A DNA stretch of 64,000 nt from an uncultured Saprospiraceae bacterium (GCA_938015435.1 CALLPN010000006.1:228502-292501); one strand, 5' to 3'; numbered from the stretch's first letter, positions 54,599 to 64,000 are shown. Numbers and translations: made by a program. The notes: generated by a model from the letters alone, not told the origin.

Positions 54599-55561
54599 AT
54601 GGATACTATGGATGGTAAAATTGGTTTGGGAACTGCGGCTATAGGACGCCCATTATATATCAATGTAAACAACAACAACCATAAGAAGGAATTTTCTTAT
54701 ATGGACTTTGTAAGGGACGGAAGAGCTGTTCTTGATCTTGCCTATCAACATGGAGTAAGGTATTTTGATACAGCACCAGGTTATGGCATGGCGGAGCAAC
54801 TGTTGGTAGATTGGAGTAGTGCAAAGAAAGAGGGAACTATTCAAGTGGCGACAAAATGGGGTTATACTTATGTAGCAGATTATAGTCCCCAAGCAGTCCA
54901 ACATGAGATTAAAGAGCATTCATTAGCTAAACTCAACGAACAGTGGGAAACTTCTATCAAATTGTTACCTCATCTATCGACTTATCAAATTCATTCTGCT
55001 ACTTTGGAAACAGGCGTATTAGATAATGAAAAAATACTCAATAGATTGGCCGAATTAAAAGATACACATTCTCTGACCCTAGGAATTTCTTCTACTGGCG
55101 CCAATCAAGTTGAAGTGTTAACTAAAGCAAGTAAGCTTAATGTAAATGGGGTAGAGCTGTTTGATCTATTTCAAGTAACGTATAATGTTTTTGATCAAAG
55201 TCTACAATCGATCGTTATGAACGATTCATTAAGAGGTAAGAGATTAGTCATTAAAGAGGCATTGGCCAATGGCCGAGTATTTCCTAATGATAAGTATTCG
55301 CATTATGAAGCGGTTTACAATAGGCTTAGTGAATTATCAGTAAAGTATAAAGTTGGAATGGATGCTATCGCATTAAGATTTTGTATCGATAGTATTCCAT
55401 CTTATCTGGTATTGAGTGGAGCTTCAAATGAGCAACATTTAATATCCAATCTGAAAGCAAATGATATTGCATTGGAAGAGGATGATATCAATTCATTAAA
55501 AGAGTTATCCATTGATCCAATTCATTACTGGTATGAAAGAAAAAAGCTAGACTGGAATTAG
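54599..55561 (+). CDS. Aldo/keto reductase
   Basis: The 320-residue (alpha/beta)8 enzyme reduces carbonyls with NADPH. The tetrad is Asp57 and Tyr62 (FDTAPGYG), Lys86 (VATKWG) and His132 (YQIHSAT). The C-terminal half keeps the cofactor-site region LVLSGASNEQHLISNL. It belongs to the broad group with GLGTAAIG at the N-terminus; the substrate is unknown. It is divergent from marR and may be co-regulated. Confidence 0.9.
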   Translation: MDTMDGKIGLGTAAIGRPLYINVNNNNHKKEFSYMDFVRDGRAVLDLAYQHGVRYFDTAPGYGMAEQLLVDWSSAKKEGTIQVATKWGYTYVADYSPQAVQHEIKEHSLAKLNEQWETSIKLLPHLSTYQIHSATLETGVLDNEKILNRLAELKDTHSLTLGISSTGANQVEVLTKASKLNVNGVELFDLFQVTYNVFDQSLQSIVMNDSLRGKRLVIKEALANGRVFPNDKYSHYEAVYNRLSELSVKYKVGMDAIALRFCIDSIPSYLVLSGASNEQHLISNLKANDIALEEDDINSLKELSIDPIHYWYERKKLDWN

Positions 55562-55743
55562 AATGATGAGTAACGATCCAATCAAATACAATTTAACGAT
55601 AAGTCCGCAGTACTATACAACCTTGTTTCCGATCAATATGAGTTTAGAGTTGGGACACTTTAGAGTTATGTCTATCGGTTAATGTAGTGCAGGCGGCATT
55701 GAAAAATCGACTTCATTCTTTTATTTTCATCCAGATGACGGAG

Positions 55744-55909
55744 TTATACAGTTTGTATTATTTAATCCCGTATAAATAATCTAGTTCAAATTGTCTAAGT
55801 GCAAGGCGAAAAACGCAGGCGGGGCCGTAGTCACGAAAAGTATTTTTAACGTAGAAATTAGATAATCGAGACAGATAATATGCGGCATTAAGTTGTACAA
55901 TCTGTATTA
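55744..55909. repeat. 166-bp imperfect palindromic element
   Basis: ATACAGTTTGTA (55746-55757) and the reverse complement of 55896-55907 share ATACAG[A/T]TTGTA, followed on both sides by TTAAT[G/C]CCG and, with gaps, ATA...ATCT and TCTAA, so the arms can be followed for 50 bp or more. The centre (55801-55840) is unusually GC-rich (AAGGCGAAAAACGCAGGCGG). No transposase is present. A MITE-like, REP-like or structured-RNA element is possible; copies elsewhere would decide. Confidence 0.5.
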
Positions 55910-55970
55910 AAAGGACCTATAGTTTTTGATATGAAATACTCAATAGCGCTAGATCACTATGAAGCCCTAT

Positions 55971-56020
55971 AAAATGAAAAACTGAATTCGATTTTATATC
56001 AGAACTCAGTTTTTCATTTT
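55971..56020. terminator. Bidirectional intrinsic terminator
   Basis: AAAATGAAAAACTGA (55971-55985) is exactly complementary to 56006-56020, a 15-bp stem with a 20-nt loop. A-runs on one side and T-runs on the other let it stop both the plus-strand reductase transcript and the minus-strand TonB receptor gene, whose stop lies 61 bp away. Confidence 0.75.
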
Positions 56021-56080
56021 TAAAATTGTAAAGCTATTTAAGGATGAATGACTCCAAAAAAGTCAATTATATCCAAAAAA

Positions 56081-59000
56081 TTAATTCAGTTTATATCTCA
56101 GTCCAATCTTCCAAATTGGATTTCTTACATAATAAGAATTTAAATTCCGCGTATCGTCTCCAATATATCTTCGAGTATCTACACCCGTAAGGTTGTTTAC
56201 ACCTATGTTGGCCTTTAGGCTCTTTGTAATTTTATAGTTTGCACTCATACCAAGAACGGTCTGTCCATTAGTGTAATGTGCCTCATCCGCACGTGTAGAT
56301 CCTACACCACCCAAATTACTTAGATAATTACTTCTATAAGCTAAAGTAAATCTTAGAGATAGACCATATTTCTCATAGTACATTGTTGAATTAAAATTAT
56401 GTTTTGATGTGCCAGGAAAACCATTGGTTGCATCTCCTACTGCACCGTCAAATGAACTTTCAACGAATGCGTAATTTGCTTTTAAACCAAATCCTTTTGC
56501 AAAGCCAGGTAAAAATGTAAAATGTTGATTGAATCCTAACTCAAAACCATAAAGTTGAGCATTTGTTATATTTGTTGGGGTTGAAATTTCAAACAACAAG
56601 TTTTCTTGACCTGCAGGTAAAGCTATACCCAATTCCTCTATTCCTGGATAAGCTTGATCAAATAATGTTGTTCGCCCTATATAATTCTTAATGTCTTTAT
56701 AGAAAATACTCGTTACAAAAGAACCTCCATTTTTAACGTAATACTCAAATGTATTATCGTACATCCATGCAGAATATGGCTCTAAGTTGGGGTTTCCAGA
56801 TCTTATGGTTCCTCTTATTAGACTTGAGTCTAAATGTGTAATATATTCTGGTGAACTGGGATCAAATATTTCAGATGCTGGATTTAAATATTCAACCTCA
56901 TTATCTGGAAGCATATCTCTAAACCTAGGCCTCGAAGCCCCTCTTGCAACACTGAAACGGTAAGTGAAATTTTTCTTTATTTTAAAATTAGCATTAAAGC
57001 TTGGTAATATATCCCAACGAGAATTGTCTACTTCATGATAGATTGCCTCATTAACAAGCGTAGTAGTACCGTCAATTGGATCATTTTGTTCCACACCTGT
57101 AAATGCTCTTGATTCATTTATTGTATTAATCGCTCGTACTCCAAAGTTTAAAAATACTGGTATGTTAAATAATTCTACTTTGGTATCAACTTGTGCATAA
57201 GATGCAAAACTTGATTCTTTAACGGCATAAGATCTAGAAGAGCGTAAAATGAAATTACCATCTTCACCCATCACCTCACTTAGCGGCGTATTAAAATCAA
57301 AAAGGCTTCCGCCATCTAAAGCTGCGAATTCAGGAGTGAAGTCTAATATTTCTTGACCAGGTGTATTTATCCATTGGGAAAAACCAATATCACCAGTCAA
57401 GAATCCTTCAGGAGTAAAATTATTTTCTCCAGATCGAAGGGCAAGGAATTCAGCCTTTTGCTCATCAGTATATTCTGTTGTTAAACCTCCCTCTCTTGTC
57501 TCAAAATCAGTGATTGCAAGTCTTGAACCTATAGAAATTTTTGTCTTTTTGTTTAAGTCATAATTTAAGTCTACTCTTCCAGCAACGTTGTCTCCTTTGG
57601 TTCTAATATGTCTCGTTGTTGTATTTCTTAGAGTATATGCATTTGGGTCAAAAGCCTCATCTGGCAAAGTATAAAAAGGACGTACATCTCGTAAATCAAA
57701 ACTAAAAGTGCTTTGGTCGTAATCTCTTCCATCTAATCGACTTCCACCGATATTTTTTAAATTTTGAAAGAAATCTAAATTGGAATAAGAAAAATCAAGA
57801 TTTACTGTCAGTTTACTTGTTGCATAATATTTAGTATTTAACCCTGCAATGTTATTGGTAGTGTAATTGTCATAAAAGGTATTTCGATTTTGAATATTTA
57901 CTCTAGATTTGGTAGCTCCACCGGCATCAATATATACTAAATTATTTCCATTAAGATCAAAGCTTCCTGGGCTAAAAAAGTTGTCATCGGTTTCTCCTAA
58001 CAAGCCATTGTTACCTCCTGAAGCTGCTGACATTTGAAAAAATTGTCTATCAGAATCATTCTTCACTCGGGTTAAATTATAATCCAATAAAAACTCTAAT
58101 TTCTCACTTGGTTTATATTGGATAGCTGTTGCTATTCCAGTATGTTCTCTATTTTCATTTATATATGAATGATTATGAGTTGCAGGGACTAGGATATCTT
58201 CAAAAAATTGATCTCCGTCAGCTGTATTAAAAACACCATCATTATTGGTATCTTCTCTAAAATCCACAGATCTATATCCTCTCATTGCAGCCTCTTCACG
58301 AAAGAACTTTTCATCTGCATATAATATTGAAACAGCAGCACCGATCTTATCATTAATCTTACCTCCAAAAACACCGGTTAACCTAGGATTAAAGCTGATG
58401 TCTTCAAATTCGGTATTACTTCCTCCTCTAACATTTATACTCGCAAAATAATTTTTATCATTTTTATACCTTTGGTTAAGAGGCCTTATGGTTTGGAAAT
58501 CTACGGTTCCACCAATATCTGTTGCTATTTCTTTTGCCTGAGTTGTTTTATGAATTCTAGCTCCAGATATAATTTCGGTGGGTATCATGTTTAAATTAAA
58601 TTTTCGCATATCGGATCTTCCTTCATTACCTGCAGAGATAGGAGTACGACCATTCATGGTGATTTTAACAAACTGAGGTCCGATACCTCTAATAGAAACT
58701 CTGTCGCCAGAAACACCATCAACATTTCTTTCTATTTGAACGCCAGAAACTCGTTGCAAAGCATCGGCAACATTATCATCCGAAAAACTTCCAATATCTA
58801 CAGGGGTGATTGCTTCAATAACTGTAGCCGCATTTCGTTTTATTGACGCTTCACGTAGTTGAGCACCTCTAATACCTGTTACGATGATTTCATCGAAAGT
58901 AGTAGCATTTATAGCTAATTGGATATCAATAGCTGCATTGCTAGCTACAATTTCTTGAGACTTATACCCAGTATAAGAAAATACCAATACAGCATTAGCC

Positions 59001-59203
59001 GCGCTTAATTCTAATGTGTAGAATCCATCCAAATCTGTAGTGGTTCCATTGCCTGTGCCCTTTTCTAATATAGTCGCACCGATTAATGCCAAGCCAGTTT
59101 CGTCGGTTAGGGTACCTGTTACAGTATTTGTTTGAGCAAACAATACTGTGGTCTGAATAATTAAGAGCATTATCCATAAACTCTTTGTAAAAGGACCTTT
59201 CAT
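56081..59203 (-). CDS. TonB-dependent receptor with carboxypeptidase-like N-terminal domain
   Basis: The 1040-residue outer-membrane protein has a signal peptide (about 1-23), a CarboxypepD-reg-like domain (26-~105, TGTLTDETGLALIGATILEKGTGNGTTTDLDGFYTL), the plug domain (about 120-240, VADALQRVSGVQIERNVDGVSGDRVSIRGIGPQFVKITMNGR), and a 22-strand beta-barrel to the C-terminus (IWKIGLRYKLN). It takes up a substrate using TonB energy. No SusD gene adjoins, so it belongs to the SusD-less group. GH29 lies upstream on the same strand; a joint role in fucose-containing glycans is possible but not shown. Confidence 0.93.
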   Translation of the reverse strand: MKGPFTKSLWIMLLIIQTTVLFAQTNTVTGTLTDETGLALIGATILEKGTGNGTTTDLDGFYTLELSAANAVLVFSYTGYKSQEIVASNAAIDIQLAINATTFDEIIVTGIRGAQLREASIKRNAATVIEAITPVDIGSFSDDNVADALQRVSGVQIERNVDGVSGDRVSIRGIGPQFVKITMNGRTPISAGNEGRSDMRKFNLNMIPTEIISGARIHKTTQAKEIATDIGGTVDFQTIRPLNQRYKNDKNYFASINVRGGSNTEFEDISFNPRLTGVFGGKINDKIGAAVSILYADEKFFREEAAMRGYRSVDFREDTNNDGVFNTADGDQFFEDILVPATHNHSYINENREHTGIATAIQYKPSEKLEFLLDYNLTRVKNDSDRQFFQMSAASGGNNGLLGETDDNFFSPGSFDLNGNNLVYIDAGGATKSRVNIQNRNTFYDNYTTNNIAGLNTKYYATSKLTVNLDFSYSNLDFFQNLKNIGGSRLDGRDYDQSTFSFDLRDVRPFYTLPDEAFDPNAYTLRNTTTRHIRTKGDNVAGRVDLNYDLNKKTKISIGSRLAITDFETREGGLTTEYTDEQKAEFLALRSGENNFTPEGFLTGDIGFSQWINTPGQEILDFTPEFAALDGGSLFDFNTPLSEVMGEDGNFILRSSRSYAVKESSFASYAQVDTKVELFNIPVFLNFGVRAINTINESRAFTGVEQNDPIDGTTTLVNEAIYHEVDNSRWDILPSFNANFKIKKNFTYRFSVARGASRPRFRDMLPDNEVEYLNPASEIFDPSSPEYITHLDSSLIRGTIRSGNPNLEPYSAWMYDNTFEYYVKNGGSFVTSIFYKDIKNYIGRTTLFDQAYPGIEELGIALPAGQENLLFEISTPTNITNAQLYGFELGFNQHFTFLPGFAKGFGLKANYAFVESSFDGAVGDATNGFPGTSKHNFNSTMYYEKYGLSLRFTLAYRSNYLSNLGGVGSTRADEAHYTNGQTVLGMSANYKITKSLKANIGVNNLTGVDTRRYIGDDTRNLNSYYVRNPIWKIGLRYKLN

Positions 59204-59503
59204 GAGTTGTTGTTTAAGTAATTAAAATATATGCGTTATAGAAGTTCATATAAAAACTCCATATTTTTTTGAGGTTGTCTTTTTATCAGTTCCAAAGCTT
59301 ATTCTAGCAAATTAAATTCTGTCGATTTAATTAATATAGCTAAGCTACACATTCATGAAAGAGATTCGATCAAATGAGTAATCTCTTTTTAATAGCTGTT
59401 TTTTTTAAGGTACTAAACAATCTGACAATTTTCAAGAAATGTGAGATTGATCTGACGAGCAATTCCATTTGCAAATTAGTCCTTTTTACTCTTTTATTCA
59501 ATT
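59204..59503. other. Intergenic region between GH29 and TonB receptor genes
   Basis: The 300-bp AT-rich region contains one clear hairpin (59358-59388). No promoter matching TAnnTTTG was found for the TonB receptor on the minus strand, so co-transcription with the GH29 gene cannot be excluded. Confidence 0.4.
59358..59388. other. 9-bp perfect hairpin
   Basis: AAAGAGATT (59358-59366) and AATCTCTTT (59380-59388) pair exactly around a 13-nt loop. A T-run follows only on the plus strand, away from the genes, so for the minus-strand GH29 transcript it is a stem without a U-tract. Confidence 0.4.
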
Positions 59504-62404
59504 TTATTGTTTCAGCTCAAGTTTAAAAACTAGTATCTTTTGTTCCTGTAAATCCTTAGGGTGATTAATTAATAAAGATTCTGAATCGCGTGACCATTTA
59601 ATACACTCCTTGTTGCCAAGTAATGTAATGTTTTTTATTTTTTCATTCAACAATCCTCCTTTTTTCAAGGTCGTAATATAAATGTCATCCGTTGGTTTAG
59701 CTAAGACAAATGCGAACAATGTATTTTCTTTTTGTGTAAACCGAATATCTTTCTCTGAATATTCTTTCAAATTTTCGCCCCCTCTTTTTGACAAAATTTC
59801 TAATGGACCTTCACCGTAGACACGCCAAGGTCGTGTGTCGTAAATGCCTTCTGCATTGACTTTGACCCAATCACCGAATTCCTTTAAGACTTTAGCCTGA
59901 TTTTCGGGTAGCGTACCATCTCCTTTCAAAGCTACATTTATCATTACAACACCGTTTTTGCTGATAGCGTCAATAGCATTGCCAATCAAAACTGATGTTG
60001 ACATCTTGGTGAATCCATTTTTTCTATAAAACCAATTTCCTGAAAGGTCAGTTGCCCACATCCAAGGATGCGTCTGTATCTCACCAAACATTCCACGCTC
60101 TAGATTATAGGTAAATGCAGCTTTGTTTTGTTTTGGGTTTTTAAAAGAAAGTACGGTCGTTTGCTGACCATCATTTTCCTTTAAATCTCGATTAATGAAA
60201 TCTGAGAAAAGTTTGACACCGAGACCCTTACCTTTTTTGTCACCTATAAGCGGATAAGGCGAATCGTTATTAAACATATCAGGGTCGTATTTTTCAATTA
60301 ATTCCCAACAACGCTGATACCAATGCTCATTCCAAGTGTCTTGACTGCTAAAATTTTGAGGGTCGTAATCCATATTAAAAAGACTCCATTCGGGTGTACC
60401 TTCTGTTTGATGCTTTCGAGCACCGTTGAAAAATCCAGGTGACCAATATAGGTGAGTAGAGACTCCGAACTTCAAACCATGTTTATAGGCAGCATCTTTC
60501 CATTCTTGTAAGATATCCCTTTTGGGGCCCATATCCACAGCATTCCAAGGAAAGGAAGAATCATACATGTCGAAGTTGTCATGGTGTGTTGCTACAGGCA
60601 TGATGAATCGAGCGCCGCATTCTTTTGCGAATTTTACTATATCATCTGCATCAAAATTTTCGGCTTTAAAATCTTTAATGAAATTTTCATATCCGAATTC
60701 TGACAAGGGGCCATTGTTTTCAATATGCCAAGTTTTTAAATGATCAACAGCTTCAGTTACTCTATCATTTTTTGCTGGTGGCATTAAGCTTTCACTACCG
60801 TACATCCACCTTCCATAATGCGAACCGTCTCGTGGTCTATTTTCGTCGATAGCTGACGAAACACCCCAGTGCATCCATACACCTATTTTTCCGTCTTGAA
60901 ACCATTCTGGAATTTGATAATTTTCGGCCATTGACTCCCAGTTGGGATCTATTCTTATAGGATTATCATTTACAGTTGGAATGAACAATTCATACTGCTT
61001 ATCCGCAAATCCCAATAGCTTCATTTCTTGTAATTGACCATCATACGGTAGATCCGAAAAATAATATTGATTACAGGTGATCGCCCTTCTTCCGTCGTTT
61101 GATTTCATGAAAAATAAAGGATAACTGTCTTCGTAAGGCTGTGCTCGTAAGGTTAGAGCGCCTGTAGGTGAATTAGTGGGAGAGATCTCTAGGATTCCGT
61201 TTTTTTGCGATACTTGATAATGAACTTCGGGTACATCTTTCTTGCTCGGTGTATCGGTGTTCTCGATAATCAAGCTATTTAATTTGTTTTCTAAAATAGT
61301 TTTTTTGACTTCATCGGTGGTTGCCCCAACTACATAGAAATATCTAAACCGAGCTGATTTTCCAAAACTTATTGGATTGTTATTAAACTTACGTGCGATT
61401 GTAAAAACATTGTAATCGCGCGGATTATTTTCAATTCGTCGTCCTGCATGTCCATATCGATAAATGACTTCGTTCTTTGTTTCGCTATTGCCAAATACCA
61501 TTCCCAATGCAGGTGTGTTACCTCTTTTGTCGCCAGAGTATATCATCCATCCAGCTGTATTCGCGAGTTTATCTTTCGCAGATTTACTACCGAAACGATC
61601 AATTTTTTCAGTGTAGGAACCGTCTGGATTAGAAACGAAAAAATGTTCCAAGCTTGAAATACGAACCCCTCCCCATGGCATATTGATGTGGTTGATATTG
61701 TCATCACCAAAATTATAGATCATCGCATCGACCTGAATAATTCCATCTCCTAGATTGGTGTAAGACGTATAATAAATTATGTCAGTGGTATGTTTTGCTG
61801 TAAGATTTTTGACGGTATGTGCTTGTTGTCCCCAATTAACTACGGAATACGATTGCTTTTTCTTGTCGTGAAAATTTGCTAGTAAAGGAGAATAGAATGG
61901 AGCGCTTTGTTTTTCGGATTTTGAATATACACCGGCTTGATGGATGAAATAGTGTTCTTTCTTTTTTCGTTTATTTTGTTTAGTATCGACTGCTACCATT
62001 TGCCAAACTTCGTCAATCCACGGTGCAGAGATATTGACAATAGTAGCACCATCGACGTGTTTGGGTTTGCGCCACTGCGGTGGTATTGATTCTCCAAAAG
62101 CACCTCGCAGTGAGTAAATTTGACCGCCTTTGCCAATACGTAATTGGTAAGATTTCGTTGAGTCGGTGGGGTGCTGATATTTCATTTCTGCTTGAAAGAC
62201 AATGGAATCAGAAAGGATTTCCGAAATCGCCCAAGTTGAAGCGTTGGAGCTGTAATCTTTAGTGAAAGTATAATTGTTTTTATCTGCTAAAGCTAACTTA
62301 TTTGCAGAAAAAACAGAGGTAAGTAAACTGTCTGTGTTTTGAGCACATAGGATAGGGGAGAAGAGTAAGACGAGAAGATATATTATATTTTTCAGTATGA
62401 TCAT
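59504..62404 (-). CDS. GH29 alpha-L-fucosidase-like protein with large N-terminal domain
   Basis: The 966-residue protein has a signal peptide (ending LCAQ, ~22). Residues ~30-480 form a beta-rich region I do not recognise. The GH29 catalytic barrel begins near 490 (YQIPEWFQDGKIGVWMHWGVSS) and includes ARFIMPVATHHDNFDMYDSSFPWNAV. The nucleophile is probably the Asp of MFNNDSP (YDPDMFNNDSPYP), at the place of the fucosidase WxD motif. A small C-terminal beta domain (about 880-966) follows. It should release fucose or a related sugar outside the cytoplasm. The exact sugar is uncertain because GH29 includes variants and the general acid is not clear. Confidence 0.85.
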   Translation of the reverse strand: MIILKNIIYLLVLLFSPILCAQNTDSLLTSVFSANKLALADKNNYTFTKDYSSNASTWAISEILSDSIVFQAEMKYQHPTDSTKSYQLRIGKGGQIYSLRGAFGESIPPQWRKPKHVDGATIVNISAPWIDEVWQMVAVDTKQNKRKKKEHYFIHQAGVYSKSEKQSAPFYSPLLANFHDKKKQSYSVVNWGQQAHTVKNLTAKHTTDIIYYTSYTNLGDGIIQVDAMIYNFGDDNINHINMPWGGVRISSLEHFFVSNPDGSYTEKIDRFGSKSAKDKLANTAGWMIYSGDKRGNTPALGMVFGNSETKNEVIYRYGHAGRRIENNPRDYNVFTIARKFNNNPISFGKSARFRYFYVVGATTDEVKKTILENKLNSLIIENTDTPSKKDVPEVHYQVSQKNGILEISPTNSPTGALTLRAQPYEDSYPLFFMKSNDGRRAITCNQYYFSDLPYDGQLQEMKLLGFADKQYELFIPTVNDNPIRIDPNWESMAENYQIPEWFQDGKIGVWMHWGVSSAIDENRPRDGSHYGRWMYGSESLMPPAKNDRVTEAVDHLKTWHIENNGPLSEFGYENFIKDFKAENFDADDIVKFAKECGARFIMPVATHHDNFDMYDSSFPWNAVDMGPKRDILQEWKDAAYKHGLKFGVSTHLYWSPGFFNGARKHQTEGTPEWSLFNMDYDPQNFSSQDTWNEHWYQRCWELIEKYDPDMFNNDSPYPLIGDKKGKGLGVKLFSDFINRDLKENDGQQTTVLSFKNPKQNKAAFTYNLERGMFGEIQTHPWMWATDLSGNWFYRKNGFTKMSTSVLIGNAIDAISKNGVVMINVALKGDGTLPENQAKVLKEFGDWVKVNAEGIYDTRPWRVYGEGPLEILSKRGGENLKEYSEKDIRFTQKENTLFAFVLAKPTDDIYITTLKKGGLLNEKIKNITLLGNKECIKWSRDSESLLINHPKDLQEQKILVFKLELKQ

Positions 62405-62481
62405 TAATGATTTTTTAAATAAATCAAGGGAAAATTCTTTTGTGTCCGTAGGTTTTCTGTAATCGTAGTAAGAACTATTTT

Positions 62482-62495
62482 TTACAATATTGTAA
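62482..62495. promoter_or_regulatory. 14-bp perfect palindrome upstream of the GH29 gene
   Basis: TTACAATATTGTAA is its own reverse complement and lies ~78-91 bp before the GH29 ATG, in the 122-bp gap between it and the secreted-protein gene. It may be an operator for sugar-responsive control. An AT-rich palindrome can arise by chance. Confidence 0.35.
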
Positions 62496-62526
62496 GTATC
62501 ACCTTTTGTATAGTGGCTAATTTCAT

Positions 62527-64000
62527 TTATCTCACAACTGTTATATCACCTACAATAGATTGCGTTGTACCATTGAGAAATTGTATTTCTACTACATATA
62601 TAAATACTCCAGGATTAACATGCTTACCTTTGAATGTTCCACTCCATCCATAAGCCGGATCACTAGCGGAATGGTTTTCTGATACAAATACTAGTTCTCC
62701 CCACCTGTCGTAAATTTTCATACTTAGAACTGCTTCGACATTTTCGCTATTGACATAGAATACTTCATTATTACTACCATTGTTAGGTGAGAATATATTA
62801 GGAAGTATTACATCTACAACACAATTAGGTGAACTAATCTCTACTGTTTTTATACAATTATTTAGCGCCAGGGTTATGGTCAATTTTTCGCCTTTTAGAA
62901 TATTACTAATTGTAATAGTACCGTCAGTATTGTCTGTTACATCTCCATTAGACACTACAATATCTGTTGCATCCGTTTGGATGGTAACGAAGTAGCTTTC
63001 TAGATCTTCGTTGCAATTTTTCTCAAGTTCAACAAAAGTTGGTTGCGGATTGATAGTTAATAAAAATGCTGTTCTTAAACTCGTACATCCTGTTGCAAAA
63101 TCAATTGCTTCGGCATAATATGTTCCCGTAGCAATCGGAGTGAAATTCGCAGAGTTTTCTTCTAGAAGATTTCCACCAGATGGAGCATCGTACCAATTTA
63201 TTTGCAAATTAGCAGTAGCACTTGCACTGAAAGTAGGTATAGTTTCGCCTTCGCAAATAACTTCATTGTTTCCTGTTGGAGGATCTATCATTGTACAGTC
63301 ACAATTAGGTGCTATACTTTCCGCAGTTATTTCGCAACCATTTAGAATTAGAGTGATAGTAAGGTTTTCATCTTCTGGAATATTAGCAACACTAAAAGTG
63401 CCGTCAGTGTTATCTGTTACATTTCCGTTAGAAGCTAAGACATCTGTTGCATCCGTTTGGATTATGACATAGTAGCTTTCTGAATCTTCGTGGCAGTTTT
63501 TCTCAATTTCTACAAAAGTCGGAAGTGGATTGATAGTTAAAACTACATTGTCAATTGCCACATCACATGGTCCCATTCCATCCGGATCGTCCGTGATAAC
63601 CATTAGGTTTACTGTTCCATTGATTATATCTGTTGTTCCAGGAGTGTATACTGGCGTCAAAGATGTCACATCATCAAACATACCATCTCCTGATGTTGTC
63701 CAGGAAATCATAGTAACATCTCCACCCAAGACTGCGTTGAGATCTAAGGTTTCATTTTCGCATATTGGTGAAATCATATCTACAGTCACAGAAGGTGGAT
63801 TGGGACAATCACAAGCTTCCACGTCGATATTCATCGTGGTTGGTGAAGCGCATTCCCCAAAATCAGGAGTAAAGTTATAAGTGATGGTTCCAGCAGTAGA
63901 TGTAACAATTGGACCGTTCCAAGTTCCCATGATTCCGTTCAAAGAATTGAGCGGTAAAACATCTGGCACCTCATCAATACAGTAAGTATTTAATTGCGTA
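62527..64000 (-). CDS. Large secreted protein with T9SS type B (gliding-motility) C-terminal domain, 5' end outside window
   Basis: The frame is open to base 64000, so at least 491 residues of a longer protein are seen; a GTG at 63969 is not a real start because the coding sequence continues upstream (TQLNTYCIDEVPDV...). Ig-like repeats are visible. Two copies of a ~160-residue block (PTFVEIEKNCHEDSESYYV and PTFVELEKNCNEDLESYFV) share GNVTDNTDGT and NLTITL. The end, VILPNIFSPNNGSNNEVFYV... KIYDRWGELVF... NPGVFIYVVEI, is a type B sorting domain (CHU_C), which sends it through the T9SS to the surface. It is probably an adhesin-like or structural protein. Confidence 0.88.
   Translation of the reverse strand, partial: TQLNTYCIDEVPDVLPLNSLNGIMGTWNGPIVTSTAGTITYNFTPDFGECASPTTMNIDVEACDCPNPPSVTVDMISPICENETLDLNAVLGGDVTMISWTTSGDGMFDDVTSLTPVYTPGTTDIINGTVNLMVITDDPDGMGPCDVAIDNVVLTINPLPTFVEIEKNCHEDSESYYVIIQTDATDVLASNGNVTDNTDGTFSVANIPEDENLTITLILNGCEITAESIAPNCDCTMIDPPTGNNEVICEGETIPTFSASATANLQINWYDAPSGGNLLEENSANFTPIATGTYYAEAIDFATGCTSLRTAFLLTINPQPTFVELEKNCNEDLESYFVTIQTDATDIVVSNGDVTDNTDGTITISNILKGEKLTITLALNNCIKTVEISSPNCVVDVILPNIFSPNNGSNNEVFYVNSENVEAVLSMKIYDRWGELVFVSENHSASDPAYGWSGTFKGKHVNPGVFIYVVEIQFLNGTTQSIVGDITVVR

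Larger units (their letters stand above)
55562..56080. other. Gap with palindromic element, possible gene remnant and terminator
   Basis: The 519-bp region holds a 39-codon ORF starting at 55563 (MMSNDPIKYNLTISPQYY...), whose frame continues 30 codons past its TAA. This may be a degraded gene, but the support is thin. A long imperfect palindrome (55744-55909) and a strong terminator (55971-56020) follow and are listed separately. Confidence 0.4.

Noticed and set aside
55563..55772. Small gene or pseudogene after the aldo/keto reductase
   Set aside because: A 39-codon ORF with an open continuation after one stop is too little evidence, and I see no family resemblance.
63140..63880. Plus-strand ORFs of 110 and 116 residues
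   Set aside because: They are antisense to repeats of the T9SS type B protein.

Overview
The window is AT-rich DNA from a member of the Bacteroidota. The sequence shows type IX secretion (T9SS) sorting domains at the ends of two secreted proteins, a TonB-dependent receptor with an N-terminal carboxypeptidase-like domain, a TPR protein with a membrane-anchored DNA-binding tail, and TAnnTTTG-type promoter sequences. Shine-Dalgarno sites are scarce. A Saprospiria-like or other marine, gliding-type lineage is a guess; the phylum is secure. About 50 genes are visible. None looks like phage, no insertion sequence was seen, and no tRNA, rRNA or CRISPR was found.

Layout. 1-12.3 kb holds mixed housekeeping and accessory genes: a truncated secreted protein, a TPR-HTH regulator, an OmpA-domain protein, glycerol kinase, a secreted arylsulfotransferase-like protein, a MarR regulator divergent from 4-hydroxyphenylpyruvate dioxygenase with a 12-bp-arm operator between them, and a small GNAT/AHSA1/membrane-protein cluster. 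12.3-21.1 kb is a MacAB-TolC-type efflux operon (adaptor, outer-membrane factor, ATPase, two permeases) followed by an NtrC-type response regulator and its histidine kinase. A perfect 16-bp palindrome and a sigma-54-like element lie upstream of the adaptor. 21.2-27.9 kb carries a UPF0173 hydrolase, haem genes hemC and hemD with a degenerate DnaQ-like exonuclease between them, then lpxD with two tiny membrane genes. 28.2-42.8 kb holds a DUF2339/DUF3999-like envelope pair, a thioredoxin-domain DUF255 lipoprotein, a LURP-one-like and a DUF1835 gene, a GxxExxY gene followed by eight 121-bp tandem repeats, bioY, an ABC-2 exporter, a methyltransferase and an amidase.

42.8-46 kb is the part most worth follow-up: an RtcB RNA ligase, the release-factor homologue PrfH and an unrecognised 223-residue protein form one tight operon. 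RtcB-PrfH pairs are known to repair ribosomes cut by ribotoxins; the third gene is unexplained. The 440 bp in front contains a short leader ORF, an intrinsic terminator, a strong hairpin and a cloverleaf-like fold ending 12 nt before the rtcB start codon.

46-64 kb contains an RhlE-type DEAD-box helicase, a MarR-controlled RND pump operon (MarR, adaptor, RND permease, TolC), an aldo/keto reductase, a 166-bp imperfect palindromic element, a TonB-dependent receptor, a large GH29 fucosidase-like protein and the end of a T9SS-secreted adhesin-like protein that runs off the window. The genes do not form one pathway; three themes recur: efflux with local regulators, cell-envelope and secreted proteins, and RNA repair.
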